Assembly: GCA_937124505.1 (NCBI GenBank)
Contig: CAKZKV010000208.1
Location: 1 to 7,144 of the forward strand
Reading direction: 5' to 3'
Origin: an uncultured Alphaproteobacteria bacterium
Lineage (GTDB): Bacteria; Pseudomonadota; Alphaproteobacteria; Micavibrionales; Micavibrionaceae
DNA: 7,144 bases
Positions within the stretch are counted from its first letter, which is position 1; every line of letters begins with the position of its first letter. A program made the translations under genes and the position numbers. The notes below the pieces were generated by a model, which saw only the letters and a list, made by a program, of their open reading frames with translations, was not told where the DNA came from and did no database searches. This document shows, one piece after another, positions 1 through 6,805 of this stretch.

Positions 1-423
1 CAAAATGCCATTCAGACATATGAAGAATTGCTGAATGTTGATCCGACAAATATTGAGGCCGAGATTACAATGCTGGGGCTTGTCAAGCAGCGTTTCCCGG
101 CCTTGGCACTCAAGCGTCTGCTGGAAATGTATGAGAATCAGCCCAATAATTCCGGCCTGAATGCCCAGATCGGTATGGCTTTCGCAGGGGTTGGTAATGG
201 CCGCGATGCGCTTCGTTATATGGGGATGGCGGTCAGTCTGGACCCGAATAATCCTTCCTATTACTACAATCTTGCTGTGATCAGTGATCGTGCAGGCAAG
301 CTGAAGGATGCTATCAAATTTTATGAGGAGGCCCTGAGTAAGGATGTGATCTATGGTGCGGGCCGCAGCATTCCTCGTGATGCGATTTACGAGAGACTGA
401 GCGTGATTCGCGAGCGCATCTGA
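1..423 (+). CDS. TPR-repeat protein, C-terminal part (MshN-like position)
   Basis: The frame is open from the first base and ends at TGA 421-423, so the true start lies upstream and 140 residues are visible. The visible part is almost wholly tetratricopeptide repeat. Helix pairs can be followed at about residues 18-50, 55-84 and 80-112, with the typical inter-repeat element LDPNN and repeat core AIKFYEEAL. There is no membrane segment in this part. TPR proteins bind partner proteins, and MSHA-type pilus loci carry a TPR protein (MshN) close to the secretin and ATPase genes. The neighbouring pilus genes make a pilus-assembly scaffold the best guess. The repeats alone do not prove that function, so any TPR adaptor remains possible. 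The next ATG (426) begins two bases after this stop, which suggests translational coupling to the following gene. Confidence 0.85.
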   Translation, partial: QNAIQTYEELLNVDPTNIEAEITMLGLVKQRFPALALKRLLEMYENQPNNSGLNAQIGMAFAGVGNGRDALRYMGMAVSLDPNNPSYYYNLAVISDRAGKLKDAIKFYEEALSKDVIYGAGRSIPRDAIYERLSVIRERI

Positions 424-425
424 TA

Positions 426-910
426 ATGAAACGGGCGGGTTTCTTCTGGTTACGTTCTCTGTATTTTTAGGGTTTATTCTTGGGGCGTGTCTGGGAAGTT
501 TTGCGTCCGCCCTGATCTGGCGGCTGCCCAGAAATATTCCGTGGATTTATGAAAGAGATAAAAACGGTCGGCTCATCGCCGTCAGATCGCAATGTACATC
601 ATGCAAGAGAACGCTTGAAGGAAAAGACCTCATCCCGATTTTTTCGTGGATTTGGCAACGCGGCGCCTGTCGTACCTGTCACAAACGTATAGGTGTTATT
701 TATCCCGTTCTTGAATTGGTCTGCGGCGCATGCGGTGCTGTTTTCTTTCTGATTGTCGGGATCTCTTTTCTTTCTGCTTTGATGTTGATATGGCTCACTT
801 TTTTAATAATACAGCTCTGGGTTTTTGCATTACATAATTATGTATCACGGGATGTGCTTATCATTTTGTTATTTTTATCACTTCTTTTGTTCATGTTTAC
901 CGGATTTTAA
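426..910 (+). CDS. Truncated prepilin-peptidase-like protein (A24 N-terminal domain only), 5' frame problem
   Basis: The body is read in the frame of the stop TAA 908-910, open back to 407. It encodes a hydrophobic N-terminus with LGSFASALIWRLPR (codons from 491), the counterpart of the GSFLNVVIYRLP motif of PilD-type peptidases. A four-cysteine domain follows, with CTSC (codons 593-602) and CRTC (668-677), then VIYPVLELVCG and two to three membrane segments. This is the cysteine-rich N-terminal domain of family A24 prepilin peptidases. Full enzymes are about 250-290 residues with two catalytic Asp (one in a GxGD motif). This protein ends near residue 160: the first Asp region reads ALHNYVSRDVL with no ID pair, and the GxGD half is absent. 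No ATG, GTG or TTG occurs in frame from 407 to 715. ATG 426 is off by one base and hits TAG at 468-470. One extra A after ATGAAA would give MKTGGFLLVTFSVF and restore the frame. It is probably a degenerate gene, but a CTG start at 446 or a sequence error is possible. The first in-frame TTG (716) lies inside the domain and is not a credible start. Confidence 0.65.
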
Positions 911-993
911 TGTGTTTCATTTCATTGTATAGTTATAATAGTTGTCAAAGTTGCACGACGACTTCTTGCCACATCTGATACTTGGAGATTACC
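911..993 (+). promoter_or_regulatory. Candidate promoter and leader of the pilT-pilU genes
   Basis: This 83-base gap separates the peptidase-like gene from pilT and is the first place where a new transcript could begin. A perfect TATAAT lies at 934-939. The hexamer 17 bases upstream (TGTGTT, 911-916) is a poor -35, so a sigma70 promoter is only a possibility. Two overlapping six-base-pair hairpins with one G-U pair each can be drawn further down: 941-946 with 957-962, and 948-953 with 959-964. They exclude each other. Neither is followed by a T-run, so neither looks like a terminator. Confidence 0.3.
983..987 (+). promoter_or_regulatory. Shine-Dalgarno site that sets the pilT start
   Basis: TGGAG at 983-987 stands six bases before TTG 994. 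An upstream in-frame TTG at 982 would place this site inside the coding region and has no comparable purine tract in front of it. Starting at 994 gives an N-terminus (M)DLTQLLAF that matches the family's usual MDITELLAF beginning, so the site and the homology agree. Confidence 0.7.
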
Positions 994-2184
994 TTGGACC
1001 TGACACAACTTCTGGCTTTTACCATGCAAAATAATGCTTCCGACTTGCACATCAGTGCGGGAAGTCCTCCGATTATTCGTGTCAGTGGTTTGATGAAGCG
1101 TGTTAAGGGTGACCCTTTGCCGCCGGATCAATTGCGTCAGATGATCTATTCCGTTATGACGGACGATCAGCGTGCAGACTATGAAAAAAATCTGGAATGT
1201 GACTTTGCGATTGCATTTGGAGAAAAGGCCCGTTTTCGTGTGAACGCATTTAATACGCGCCGTGGCCCGGCTGCTGTTTTTAGAACGATTCCCACAGAGG
1301 TTCCCACAATGGAGGATCTGGAATTGCCGCCAGTCATGCGGCGTTTTGCTGAACTGGAAAAGGGGATTGTATTGGTAACCGGCCCAACTGGTTCCGGTAA
1401 ATCAACAACGCTGGCCTCCCTGATTAATCACATCAATCTGACACAGGCCAAACATATTATCACGATTGAAGATCCGGTGGAATTCTTCCATGAATCCAAG
1501 AAAAGCCTGATTAATCACAGAGAACTTGGGCCTGATACGCGCAGTTTTAATAACGCCTTGAAAAGCGCCCTGCGGGAAGATCCGGACGTGATTCTGGTGG
1601 GGGAGATGCGTGACCACGAAACAATTTCTCTTGCCTTGACGGCGGCTGAAACGGGGCACCTGGTGTTTGGAACCTTGCACTCCAGTTCTGCTGCAAAGAC
1701 AATTGACCGTATTATTGACGTCTTTCCAACGGGGGATAAGGAAATGGTGCGGGCGATGCTGGCCAGTTCTATTCAGGGCGTTGTGGCGCAAACTCTATTG
1801 CGCCGTGTAGACAGTGGTCGTGTTGGTGCTTTTGAGATTCTGGTTGGAACCAGTGCGGTACGAAACCTGATTCGTGAGAATCAGATACCGCAGATTTTCT
1901 CCATGATGCAGACCGGCTCCAGATACGGGATGATTACCATGGAAGATGCGGTTCGGGATCTGCTGGAAAGTGGAGCGATTGGTGAAGAAGAAGCGCACCG
2001 CGCCTTGCTGAAAAGTAGTGATGAAAGTAGCTCGGAAAGTAAAGGTGGCGGGGAATATGCCTCTGCGGCCCTTGGCGGTGGGCGTATGTCTGGGGAAGGG
2101 GGGTCTTATGAAGAAGGTTCTATCATTGACTCCGGTAATCTTCATGACGGTAAGAAATCAGACGGGGAAGGGTATTCGTTTTGA
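994..2184 (+). CDS. pilT: Type IV pilus retraction ATPase PilT
   Basis: PilT is a cytoplasmic hexameric ATPase of the secretion-ATPase (GspE/PilT) family that drives pilus depolymerisation at the inner-membrane platform. From TTG 994 the product is 396 residues. The PAS-like N-terminal domain begins DLTQLLAFTMQNNASDLHIS. Walker A GPTGSGKST is at 130-138, the Asp box IEDPVEFFH at 158-166, Walker B ILVGEMRD at 200-207, and the His box AAETGHLVFGTLH at 217-229. The C-terminal AVRNLIRE (288-295) corresponds to the PilT AIRAGE/AIRNLIRE motif needed for retraction, which separates it from PilB-type assembly ATPases; the tetracysteine zinc motif typical of many PilB/GspE proteins is not seen. The family is usually about 344-370 residues. 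The excess here is a Ser/Gly/Glu-rich tail from about residue 341 to the end, with no recognised domain. The gene overlaps the next one by four bases. The catalytic motifs are intact, so activity is expected. Confidence 0.95.
   Translation: MDLTQLLAFTMQNNASDLHISAGSPPIIRVSGLMKRVKGDPLPPDQLRQMIYSVMTDDQRADYEKNLECDFAIAFGEKARFRVNAFNTRRGPAAVFRTIPTEVPTMEDLELPPVMRRFAELEKGIVLVTGPTGSGKSTTLASLINHINLTQAKHIITIEDPVEFFHESKKSLINHRELGPDTRSFNNALKSALREDPDVILVGEMRDHETISLALTAAETGHLVFGTLHSSSAAKTIDRIIDVFPTGDKEMVRAMLASSIQGVVAQTLLRRVDSGRVGAFEILVGTSAVRNLIRENQIPQIFSMMQTGSRYGMITMEDAVRDLLESGAIGEEEAHRALLKSSDESSSESKGGGEYASAALGGGRMSGEGGSYEEGSIIDSGNLHDGKKSDGEGYSF
2163..2184 (+). promoter_or_regulatory. Ribosome-binding site and TTGA stop/start overlap of pilT and pilU
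   Basis: A purine tract GGGGAAGGG (2163-2171), lying inside the last pilT codons, sits nine bases before TTG 2181. The start TTG (2181-2183) and the pilT stop TGA (2182-2184) share bases. Such an overlap usually means coupled translation, which would tie the amount of PilU to that of PilT. Confidence 0.6.
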
Positions 2185-3323
2185 GTAACGTTCCTTTTAT
2201 TTTTAATTATTTACAGGCCATGCAAACGCACAATGCAAGTGACCTTTACTTGACGTGTGGTTACAAGCCTGCTGTGCGTACATCCAAAGAACTGATTCCC
2301 TTGTCTGATTCTCCCATGACAAGTGAGAGTGTCAGGGAGGTTCTGGGATCTATCCTGACCACGCGTCAGCGTCGTGACTTCGAGACGCATAATGAGTTGA
2401 ATACCTCTCTTGATATGGGAAAAAACGGACGTTTCCGGATTAATGTCATGCAGCAGAGACAGGAGCCTGCTCTTGTGATTCGCCGTATTGTCTCGGATAT
2501 TCCTTCTTTTGAGGATTTACGTTTGCCGAAAGTTATTGAAAAACTTTCTATGGAACGCCGGGGACTTATTCTTGTCACTGGGATGACCGGCTCCGGGAAG
2601 TCAACAACGCTGGCGGCGATGGTTGATTACCGAAATATGAATGAAGCGGGGCATATCATCACGATTGAAGACCCGATTGAATATTTTCACGAGCATAAGC
2701 AATCCATTATCACGCAACGGGAAGTCGGTGTGGATACGGAATCATTTTACACGGCGATGAAAAATTCCCTGCGTCAGCGCCCGGACGTGATTCTGGTAGG
2801 GGAGATTCGTGACCGTGAAGTGATGGAGCAGGCCCTGACGATTTCTGAAACCGGCCACCTCTGTCTGGCGACAATCCATACCAATAACTCTTATCAGGCG
2901 ATTGAGCGAATCGTGAACCTCTTCCCGGAAGAGTTCCATAACCAGATTCGTCTTAATCTGTCCATGAACCTGCGTGCCATTGTTTCACAGCGGCTTGTCC
3001 CCTCAACACAAGGAGGGCTGGTTCCGGCGCTTGAAATTTTGTTAAATCAAGGGTTGATCAAAGAACTTATTGAAAGCGGGCAAGTCACAAAAATTCGTGA
3101 AGTGATGGAACAAAATGTATCGCAGGGAATGTGTACATTTGATCAATCTCTACTGGCCCTGTTTGCCGAAGGGCTGGTGACAGAAGACCTCGTTATGTCT
3201 CAGGCTGATCAGCCGAGTGACATGTCTATTAAAATTAAACAGTTGAAATTGAAGGCGGCTGGTGAAGGTGGAGGAGATGGGTTTAGTACGATGGACACGT
3301 CTATTTTGTCTTTTTCTGACTAA
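2181..3323 (+). CDS. pilU: PilT-dependent retraction ATPase PilU
   Basis: PilU is a PilT paralogue that helps pilus retraction under load and in studied species depends on PilT. The 380-residue product has the N-terminal domain opening with NASDLYLTCG (residues 18-27). Walker A GMTGSGKST is at 134-142, the Asp box IEDPIEYF at 162-169, Walker B ILVGEIRD at 204-211, and the His box SETGHLCLATIH at 222-233. PilU-type features are the stretch REVGVDTESF, LNLRAIVSQRLVP, the C-terminal LIKELIESGQVTKIREVMEQ in place of the PilT AIRAGE motif, and the ending QADQPSDMSIKIKQ. Length fits the family. About 20 residues of Gly/Ser-rich tail follow the conserved end. The TTG start is chosen because it is overlapped with the pilT stop, has a good purine tract in front, and gives a full N-terminal domain. 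The next ATG (2220) would cut that domain. Confidence 0.92.
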   Translation: MSNVPFIFNYLQAMQTHNASDLYLTCGYKPAVRTSKELIPLSDSPMTSESVREVLGSILTTRQRRDFETHNELNTSLDMGKNGRFRINVMQQRQEPALVIRRIVSDIPSFEDLRLPKVIEKLSMERRGLILVTGMTGSGKSTTLAAMVDYRNMNEAGHIITIEDPIEYFHEHKQSIITQREVGVDTESFYTAMKNSLRQRPDVILVGEIRDREVMEQALTISETGHLCLATIHTNNSYQAIERIVNLFPEEFHNQIRLNLSMNLRAIVSQRLVPSTQGGLVPALEILLNQGLIKELIESGQVTKIREVMEQNVSQGMCTFDQSLLALFAEGLVTEDLVMSQADQPSDMSIKIKQLKLKAAGEGGGDGFSTMDTSILSFSD

Positions 3324-3407
3324 TTCTCAATTTTCTATAGCACTGCCAATTTAAACAGGTTATATTTTTTATTGAAACTTAAATTATTCTCAAAGATTTT
3401 CAACATC
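3324..3407 (+). promoter_or_regulatory. AT-rich gap before the secretin gene
   Basis: The gap contains a TATATT at 3361-3366 that could serve as a -10 box, but no acceptable -35 at the right distance. AATTTAA (3348-3354) and TTAAATT (3379-3385) form a seven-base inverted repeat of A and T only, which may be chance. No terminator with a GC stem and T-run is seen, so read-through from pilU into the secretin gene is likely. Confidence 0.2.
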
Positions 3408-5273
3408 ATGAAAAAGTTTTATATCACTTTACTTGTTTTCTCTTTTGTTTCTCTGACGGGGTGTGATTTATCCAGAAATTATACCAAGATTGACCGTGAA
3501 GGAGACCTTGAAGTTCAGGACTATCGGGATTTGTTTTCTGCACGGGATACTGAAATGGAAGAGGTGTCAGATGATGCGGAAAATATCCCGCCTCTCATGC
3601 CTTATGTTGCCGGGCTTTCCGACAATCTTAAGCCGATGCCTCTGGTAAGTGTGAACCTGAACCAGTCAGTTCCTTTGCGTGATGCCTTGTTTGAATTGGC
3701 AAAAGAAGCTGATTACGATCTGGAGCTCGATCCGAATATTAAAGGGTCAATTATTTTTACAGCGAGAAACAAGCCGTTTGACGTGGTGATTAAGAGAATT
3801 GCAGATGTTGCAGGCCTTCGCTACAAGTTTGAAGATGATATCGTTCGTGTCGAAATTGATTCCCCTTACAGCAAGACATATAAAATTGATTTTCTGAATG
3901 TGATTCGTTCCAGTGCCAGTAAAATCAGTAATGATATATCCGTTGTTTCCGGTGACGGGGCAGATACAGGATCAAGCTTTACAGCGGATACATCTTCTGA
4001 AAGTAATTTTTGGGGTGAGCTGGAGGCAAATCTGTCGCAGATACTGGATGTTGCTGGCAGCCATAATAGTTTGAGAACATCACGCGACCCGCGTATGAAT
4101 GTGACGGAGCCTTCCCCTGTTCCTGTTGAGCAGACTGGAACAACAGATGGTGGCGCACAGGAAGCAGATCTGAATGAAAATACAGGCATCCAGCAACCGG
4201 AAAAAGATCCGCCACAAGCCGTCTTGCAAGTTGATTCTCTCCCTCTTGATGAAGAGGAAGAAGCTGCTTCTTCTGGTGGGGATGACGAAAGCGGGGTGTC
4301 TTTCTCTATCAACAAGCAGGCTGGCATCATTTTGGTGTATGCCCCGGAGAAAGAGCATCAGAAAATTCAGAAATATCTGGAATTAGTCAAAAAAACCATG
4401 ACTTCCCAGGTTCTGATTGAAGCGAAGGTTCTGGAAGTTACGCTATCAGATGAATTCGCAACGGGGATTACCTGGAACGATATTAATCTTCTTGGCGACG
4501 GGATTTTAGGATTCCAATCCGGGACAGTCGAAGGTGGATTCCTGATCGGTAATACACGGCCAACTTTGACTCCTACGACAGATCCCACGACAAACTTCAG
4601 ACTTGGTGTTTTTGGAAATGATGCAGGTGCTGTTCTGGATGCGGTATCAAGATTTGGGACAGTTAAAGCCTTGGCCAGCCCACGTTTGACAGTTCTCAAT
4701 AACCAACCGGCTGTGCTGAACGTTGCGACAAACGTTGTTTACTTTGAGTTGGATATTAATCAGACGGAAGGGACCTCCAACACGGCGCCCAAGACAGAAA
4801 TTACCAGTGAAATTAAAAGTGTTCCGGAAGGCGTGCTGATTAATGTTATCCCGTCTATTGATATTGATGGCGACACAATCTCCATGGCATTGCGCCCAAC
4901 AATTACAACAGTTGAAAGTTTTGTAAATGATCCGGGTGTTGCGTTCGTTGCAGGAGATTCAGGATTGTCCAGCCCTGTGCCACAAGTAAATGTGCAGGAA
5001 ATTGACTCTGTGATTAATATGAGATCAGGACAGGCCATTGTGATGGGCGGCTTGATGCAGGATCGTATTGAATCCAAGCAATCAGGTGTTCCCGGATTGA
5101 GTGAGATTCCATTGGCCGGAACTCTTTTCAGAAACCAGGGTGATAACATCCGGAAAACTGAATTGGTTATTTTCCTGAAGGCAACTATTTTGAACGGCCA
5201 AGGCGGTGTTCATCAGACAGACCGGGAATTCTATAACAAGTTTTCCAATGATCGCCGTCCATTCAAGATGTAA
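3408..5273 (+). CDS. mshL: MshL-like secretin lipoprotein (type IV pilus outer-membrane pore)
   Basis: Secretins form the multimeric outer-membrane gate through which the pilus passes. From ATG 3408 the product is 621 residues and opens with a lipoprotein signal, MKKFYITLLVFSFVSLTGC, with lipid-bearing Cys19. An upstream TTG (3372) would add 12 residues before the signal and is less likely. An STN/N0-like domain runs from about 81 to 149 (VPLRDALFELAKEADYDLEL). An MshL-type stretch YKIDFLNVIRSSASKIS lies at 158-174 and NFWGELEANLSQIL at 200-213. A long acidic, Pro/Ser/Gly-rich linker covers about 214-296, then a secretin N-domain (INKQAGIILVYAPEKEH) from about 301. The secretin core includes QVLIEAKVLEV, ASPRLTVLNNQPA (423-435) and the terminal signature GVPGLSEIPLAGTLF (560-574) followed by KTELVIFLKATI. 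Asp directly after Cys19 is odd for an outer-membrane lipoprotein. The MshL assignment over PilQ rests on the N-terminal stretches and the lipoprotein signal. Confidence 0.85.
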   Translation: MKKFYITLLVFSFVSLTGCDLSRNYTKIDREGDLEVQDYRDLFSARDTEMEEVSDDAENIPPLMPYVAGLSDNLKPMPLVSVNLNQSVPLRDALFELAKEADYDLELDPNIKGSIIFTARNKPFDVVIKRIADVAGLRYKFEDDIVRVEIDSPYSKTYKIDFLNVIRSSASKISNDISVVSGDGADTGSSFTADTSSESNFWGELEANLSQILDVAGSHNSLRTSRDPRMNVTEPSPVPVEQTGTTDGGAQEADLNENTGIQQPEKDPPQAVLQVDSLPLDEEEEAASSGGDDESGVSFSINKQAGIILVYAPEKEHQKIQKYLELVKKTMTSQVLIEAKVLEVTLSDEFATGITWNDINLLGDGILGFQSGTVEGGFLIGNTRPTLTPTTDPTTNFRLGVFGNDAGAVLDAVSRFGTVKALASPRLTVLNNQPAVLNVATNVVYFELDINQTEGTSNTAPKTEITSEIKSVPEGVLINVIPSIDIDGDTISMALRPTITTVESFVNDPGVAFVAGDSGLSSPVPQVNVQEIDSVINMRSGQAIVMGGLMQDRIESKQSGVPGLSEIPLAGTLFRNQGDNIRKTELVIFLKATILNGQGGVHQTDREFYNKFSNDRRPFKM

Positions 5274-5285
5274 GACTGGAAAAAG

Positions 5286-6059
5286 ATGCCTTGTTTAAAC
5301 AGTCCGCTTATTCTTTATGTTTTAAGGGCCTCAATTCGCGACAAGCTTGTCTTGTCGCTAATTGTTTTGTTGGTTACGGCGGTCAGCTTGTCGGTTTTTA
5401 TCGGGTCATCTGCCATTACGGAACCTGATGCGGCAATCCTGACCTTTATAGCCAGCAGTTCCCGCTTTATTGGAGTTTTGGCGCTTGTATTATTCGTCGT
5501 ATTTTATGTGCGCCGTGCTTATGAAACTCATGACATTGAATATTTGTTGTCTCGCCCCATCAGCCGTATTTCTTTCGTCATTTCACATTTGCTGGCATTT
5601 TCTGTTCTGTCCCTCTTTTTTGCGGTGATCGTGTCTGCCGGTCTTGTTCTGTTCGCTAGTACGTTTATGAATTATGAGGGATTTCTGGTTTGGTCTGTGA
5701 GTTTGGCGCTTGAGCTTATGATTGTGTCCTATGCGGCTTTTTTCTTTTCCATGGTGCTGCCAAGTGCCGTTGCCAGTACGATGGCGACACTGGCAGCCTA
5801 TACCCTGGCCCGTATGAGTGGACAGGTTTTAGGGATTATTGATGCAGGCGGGCAGAGCTCTCTGTTTGAGGTTCTAGGTAAGGTCATGGAGGCGGCATCG
5901 GTGATTGTTCCGCGCTTTGACCTTTTTTCACAGTCGTCCTGGCTACTTTATGGACCTGATACAAATATTGGGCTGGGCTTTATTCTTATTCATGGAATTT
6001 TGTTTCTCTTTCTGATTACGTGCTCTGCTATTTTTGATCTGCTTAGAAAAGAGTTTTAA
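5286..6059 (+). CDS. ABC-2-type transporter permease-like membrane protein
   Basis: The 257-residue protein is strongly hydrophobic, with about six membrane segments at roughly residues 20-42, 60-76, 97-126, 132-157, 160-176 and 228-250. The stretch YETHDIEYLLSRPISRISFV (79-98) before the third span resembles the cytoplasmic element of ABC-2 permeases of the NosY/ABC-2 kind (usually E-x-G-T-L-E-x-L-L-S-x-P-V-S-R), which contacts the ATPase. I therefore call it a permease subunit, substrate unknown. No ATP-binding cassette gene lies within this window, so the partner must be outside it. ATG 5286 follows the secretin stop by 12 bases with GGAAAAAG as ribosome-binding sequence. Myxococcus xanthus has an ABC transporter (PilGHI) in its pil cluster that is needed for pili. 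A similar role here is an inference from position only. Confidence 0.65.
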   Translation: MPCLNSPLILYVLRASIRDKLVLSLIVLLVTAVSLSVFIGSSAITEPDAAILTFIASSSRFIGVLALVLFVVFYVRRAYETHDIEYLLSRPISRISFVISHLLAFSVLSLFFAVIVSAGLVLFASTFMNYEGFLVWSVSLALELMIVSYAAFFFSMVLPSAVASTMATLAAYTLARMSGQVLGIIDAGGQSSLFEVLGKVMEAASVIVPRFDLFSQSSWLLYGPDTNIGLGFILIHGILFLFLITCSAIFDLLRKEF

Positions 6060-6794
6060 ATGCAAGTTTCAAAATCTTTTCAGTTTGTGTTTGCTCTTGT
6101 GATTATTGCAAATGTGTGTGTCTGGTTTTATGCCCGGCCTCTTCAGGCGACATGGACAAATGTACCACCTGCGCCCTCACAGTTTGCAGCCCATGCAACG
6201 GGCCTTGGGGATTATGACCTGTCCTATCGTATGATTGGATTTATGTTACAAAATATCGGAAAAGTAGACGGACGGACACAGGCCCTGCGGACGTACGACT
6301 ATAAAGAATTGGTGAAGTGGTTCTTTGCCGCCTATGCCTTGCAGCCGGAATCCAATTACGTGCCGATGATGGCGACTTATTACTATGGCGCGACCCCTGA
6401 CGGGGAACAGGCCAGAGAGCTCATCAAATTCTTGAAAGTTGCGGGCTCCAGTCCAAAGGGGGAACGCTGGCGCTGGTTGATACATGCCATTTTCCTGGCG
6501 CGGCATAAAGTTGGGGATATGCATCTGGCGCTTGAGATTGCGCAAGTCCTTCGGGACATGGATAGTCCGAATAAGCCACTCTGGACAAATATGATGATAG
6601 CGCTCATCAAAAATGACATGAATGAAAAAAGCGAAAAAGAAGAAGCTTATTTATTAATGAAAAGTATGTTGGAGAGTTCGGCAGATAAGCTTCATCCGGC
6701 TGAGGTTAATTTTATTATTGGCTATATCTGTGAGAGAATTTTGACAGCAGAAGAAGCTGCGAAAGACAAGATTTGTGAATTGAATAAACCCTGA
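6060..6794 (+). CDS. Single-span membrane protein with TPR-like periplasmic helices, unknown function
   Basis: ATG 6060 follows the permease stop TAA (6057-6059) with no gap, so the two are very probably co-translated. The 244-residue product has an N-terminal membrane anchor at about residues 8-25 (FVFALVIIANVCVWFYA), which could also act as an uncleaved signal. The rest would lie in the periplasm. It is mostly helical with repeat-like pairs: DYKELVKWFFAAYALQPESN (80-99), GEQARELIKFLKV (115-127), WRWLIHAIFLARHKVGDMHLA (137-157, shown in part) and a tail rich in Glu/Lys. This looks like degenerate TPR. I do not recognise a characterised family. The pattern LxDYDLSYR followed by TYDYKELxxWF and SNYxPxMAxYYY gives the impression of a conserved uncharacterised family in alphaproteobacteria, from memory and unverified. 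It may be a partner of the permease. Confidence 0.7.
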   Translation: MQVSKSFQFVFALVIIANVCVWFYARPLQATWTNVPPAPSQFAAHATGLGDYDLSYRMIGFMLQNIGKVDGRTQALRTYDYKELVKWFFAAYALQPESNYVPMMATYYYGATPDGEQARELIKFLKVAGSSPKGERWRWLIHAIFLARHKVGDMHLALEIAQVLRDMDSPNKPLWTNMMIALIKNDMNEKSEKEEAYLLMKSMLESSADKLHPAEVNFIIGYICERILTAEEAAKDKICELNKP

Positions 6795-6805
6795 TATAAA
6801 AAATT

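Noticed and set aside
716..910. A separate 64-residue protein starting at TTG 716
   Set aside because: The same frame is open upstream with a clear prepilin-peptidase cysteine domain, and TTG 716 lies inside the conserved VIYPVLELVCG stretch, so it is not an independent gene.
982..993. TTG 982 as the pilT start
   Set aside because: The Shine-Dalgarno sequence at 983-987 would overlap this codon, while TTG 994 has ideal spacing and gives the family-typical N-terminus.
994..3323. pilT and pilU as a recent duplication
   Set aside because: Motif positions are parallel, but the two differ widely and each carries the C-terminal features of its own ancient subfamily.
3348..3385. AT-only inverted repeat AATTTAA/TTAAATT as an operator or terminator
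   Set aside because: Seven A/T pairs with a 24-base loop in AT-rich DNA are expected by chance, and no GC stem or T-run follows the second arm.
3372..3407. TTG 3372 as the secretin start
   Set aside because: It adds 12 residues before a complete lipoprotein signal that begins naturally at ATG 3408 with MKK. Ribosome-binding evidence is weak for both, so the signal decides.
3866..4330. Minus-strand open frame of 154 codons inside the secretin gene, and others opposite pilT, pilU and the secretin
   Set aside because: They lie entirely within well-supported genes, show biased shadow composition (Ser/Pro/Arg-rich) and match no motif.
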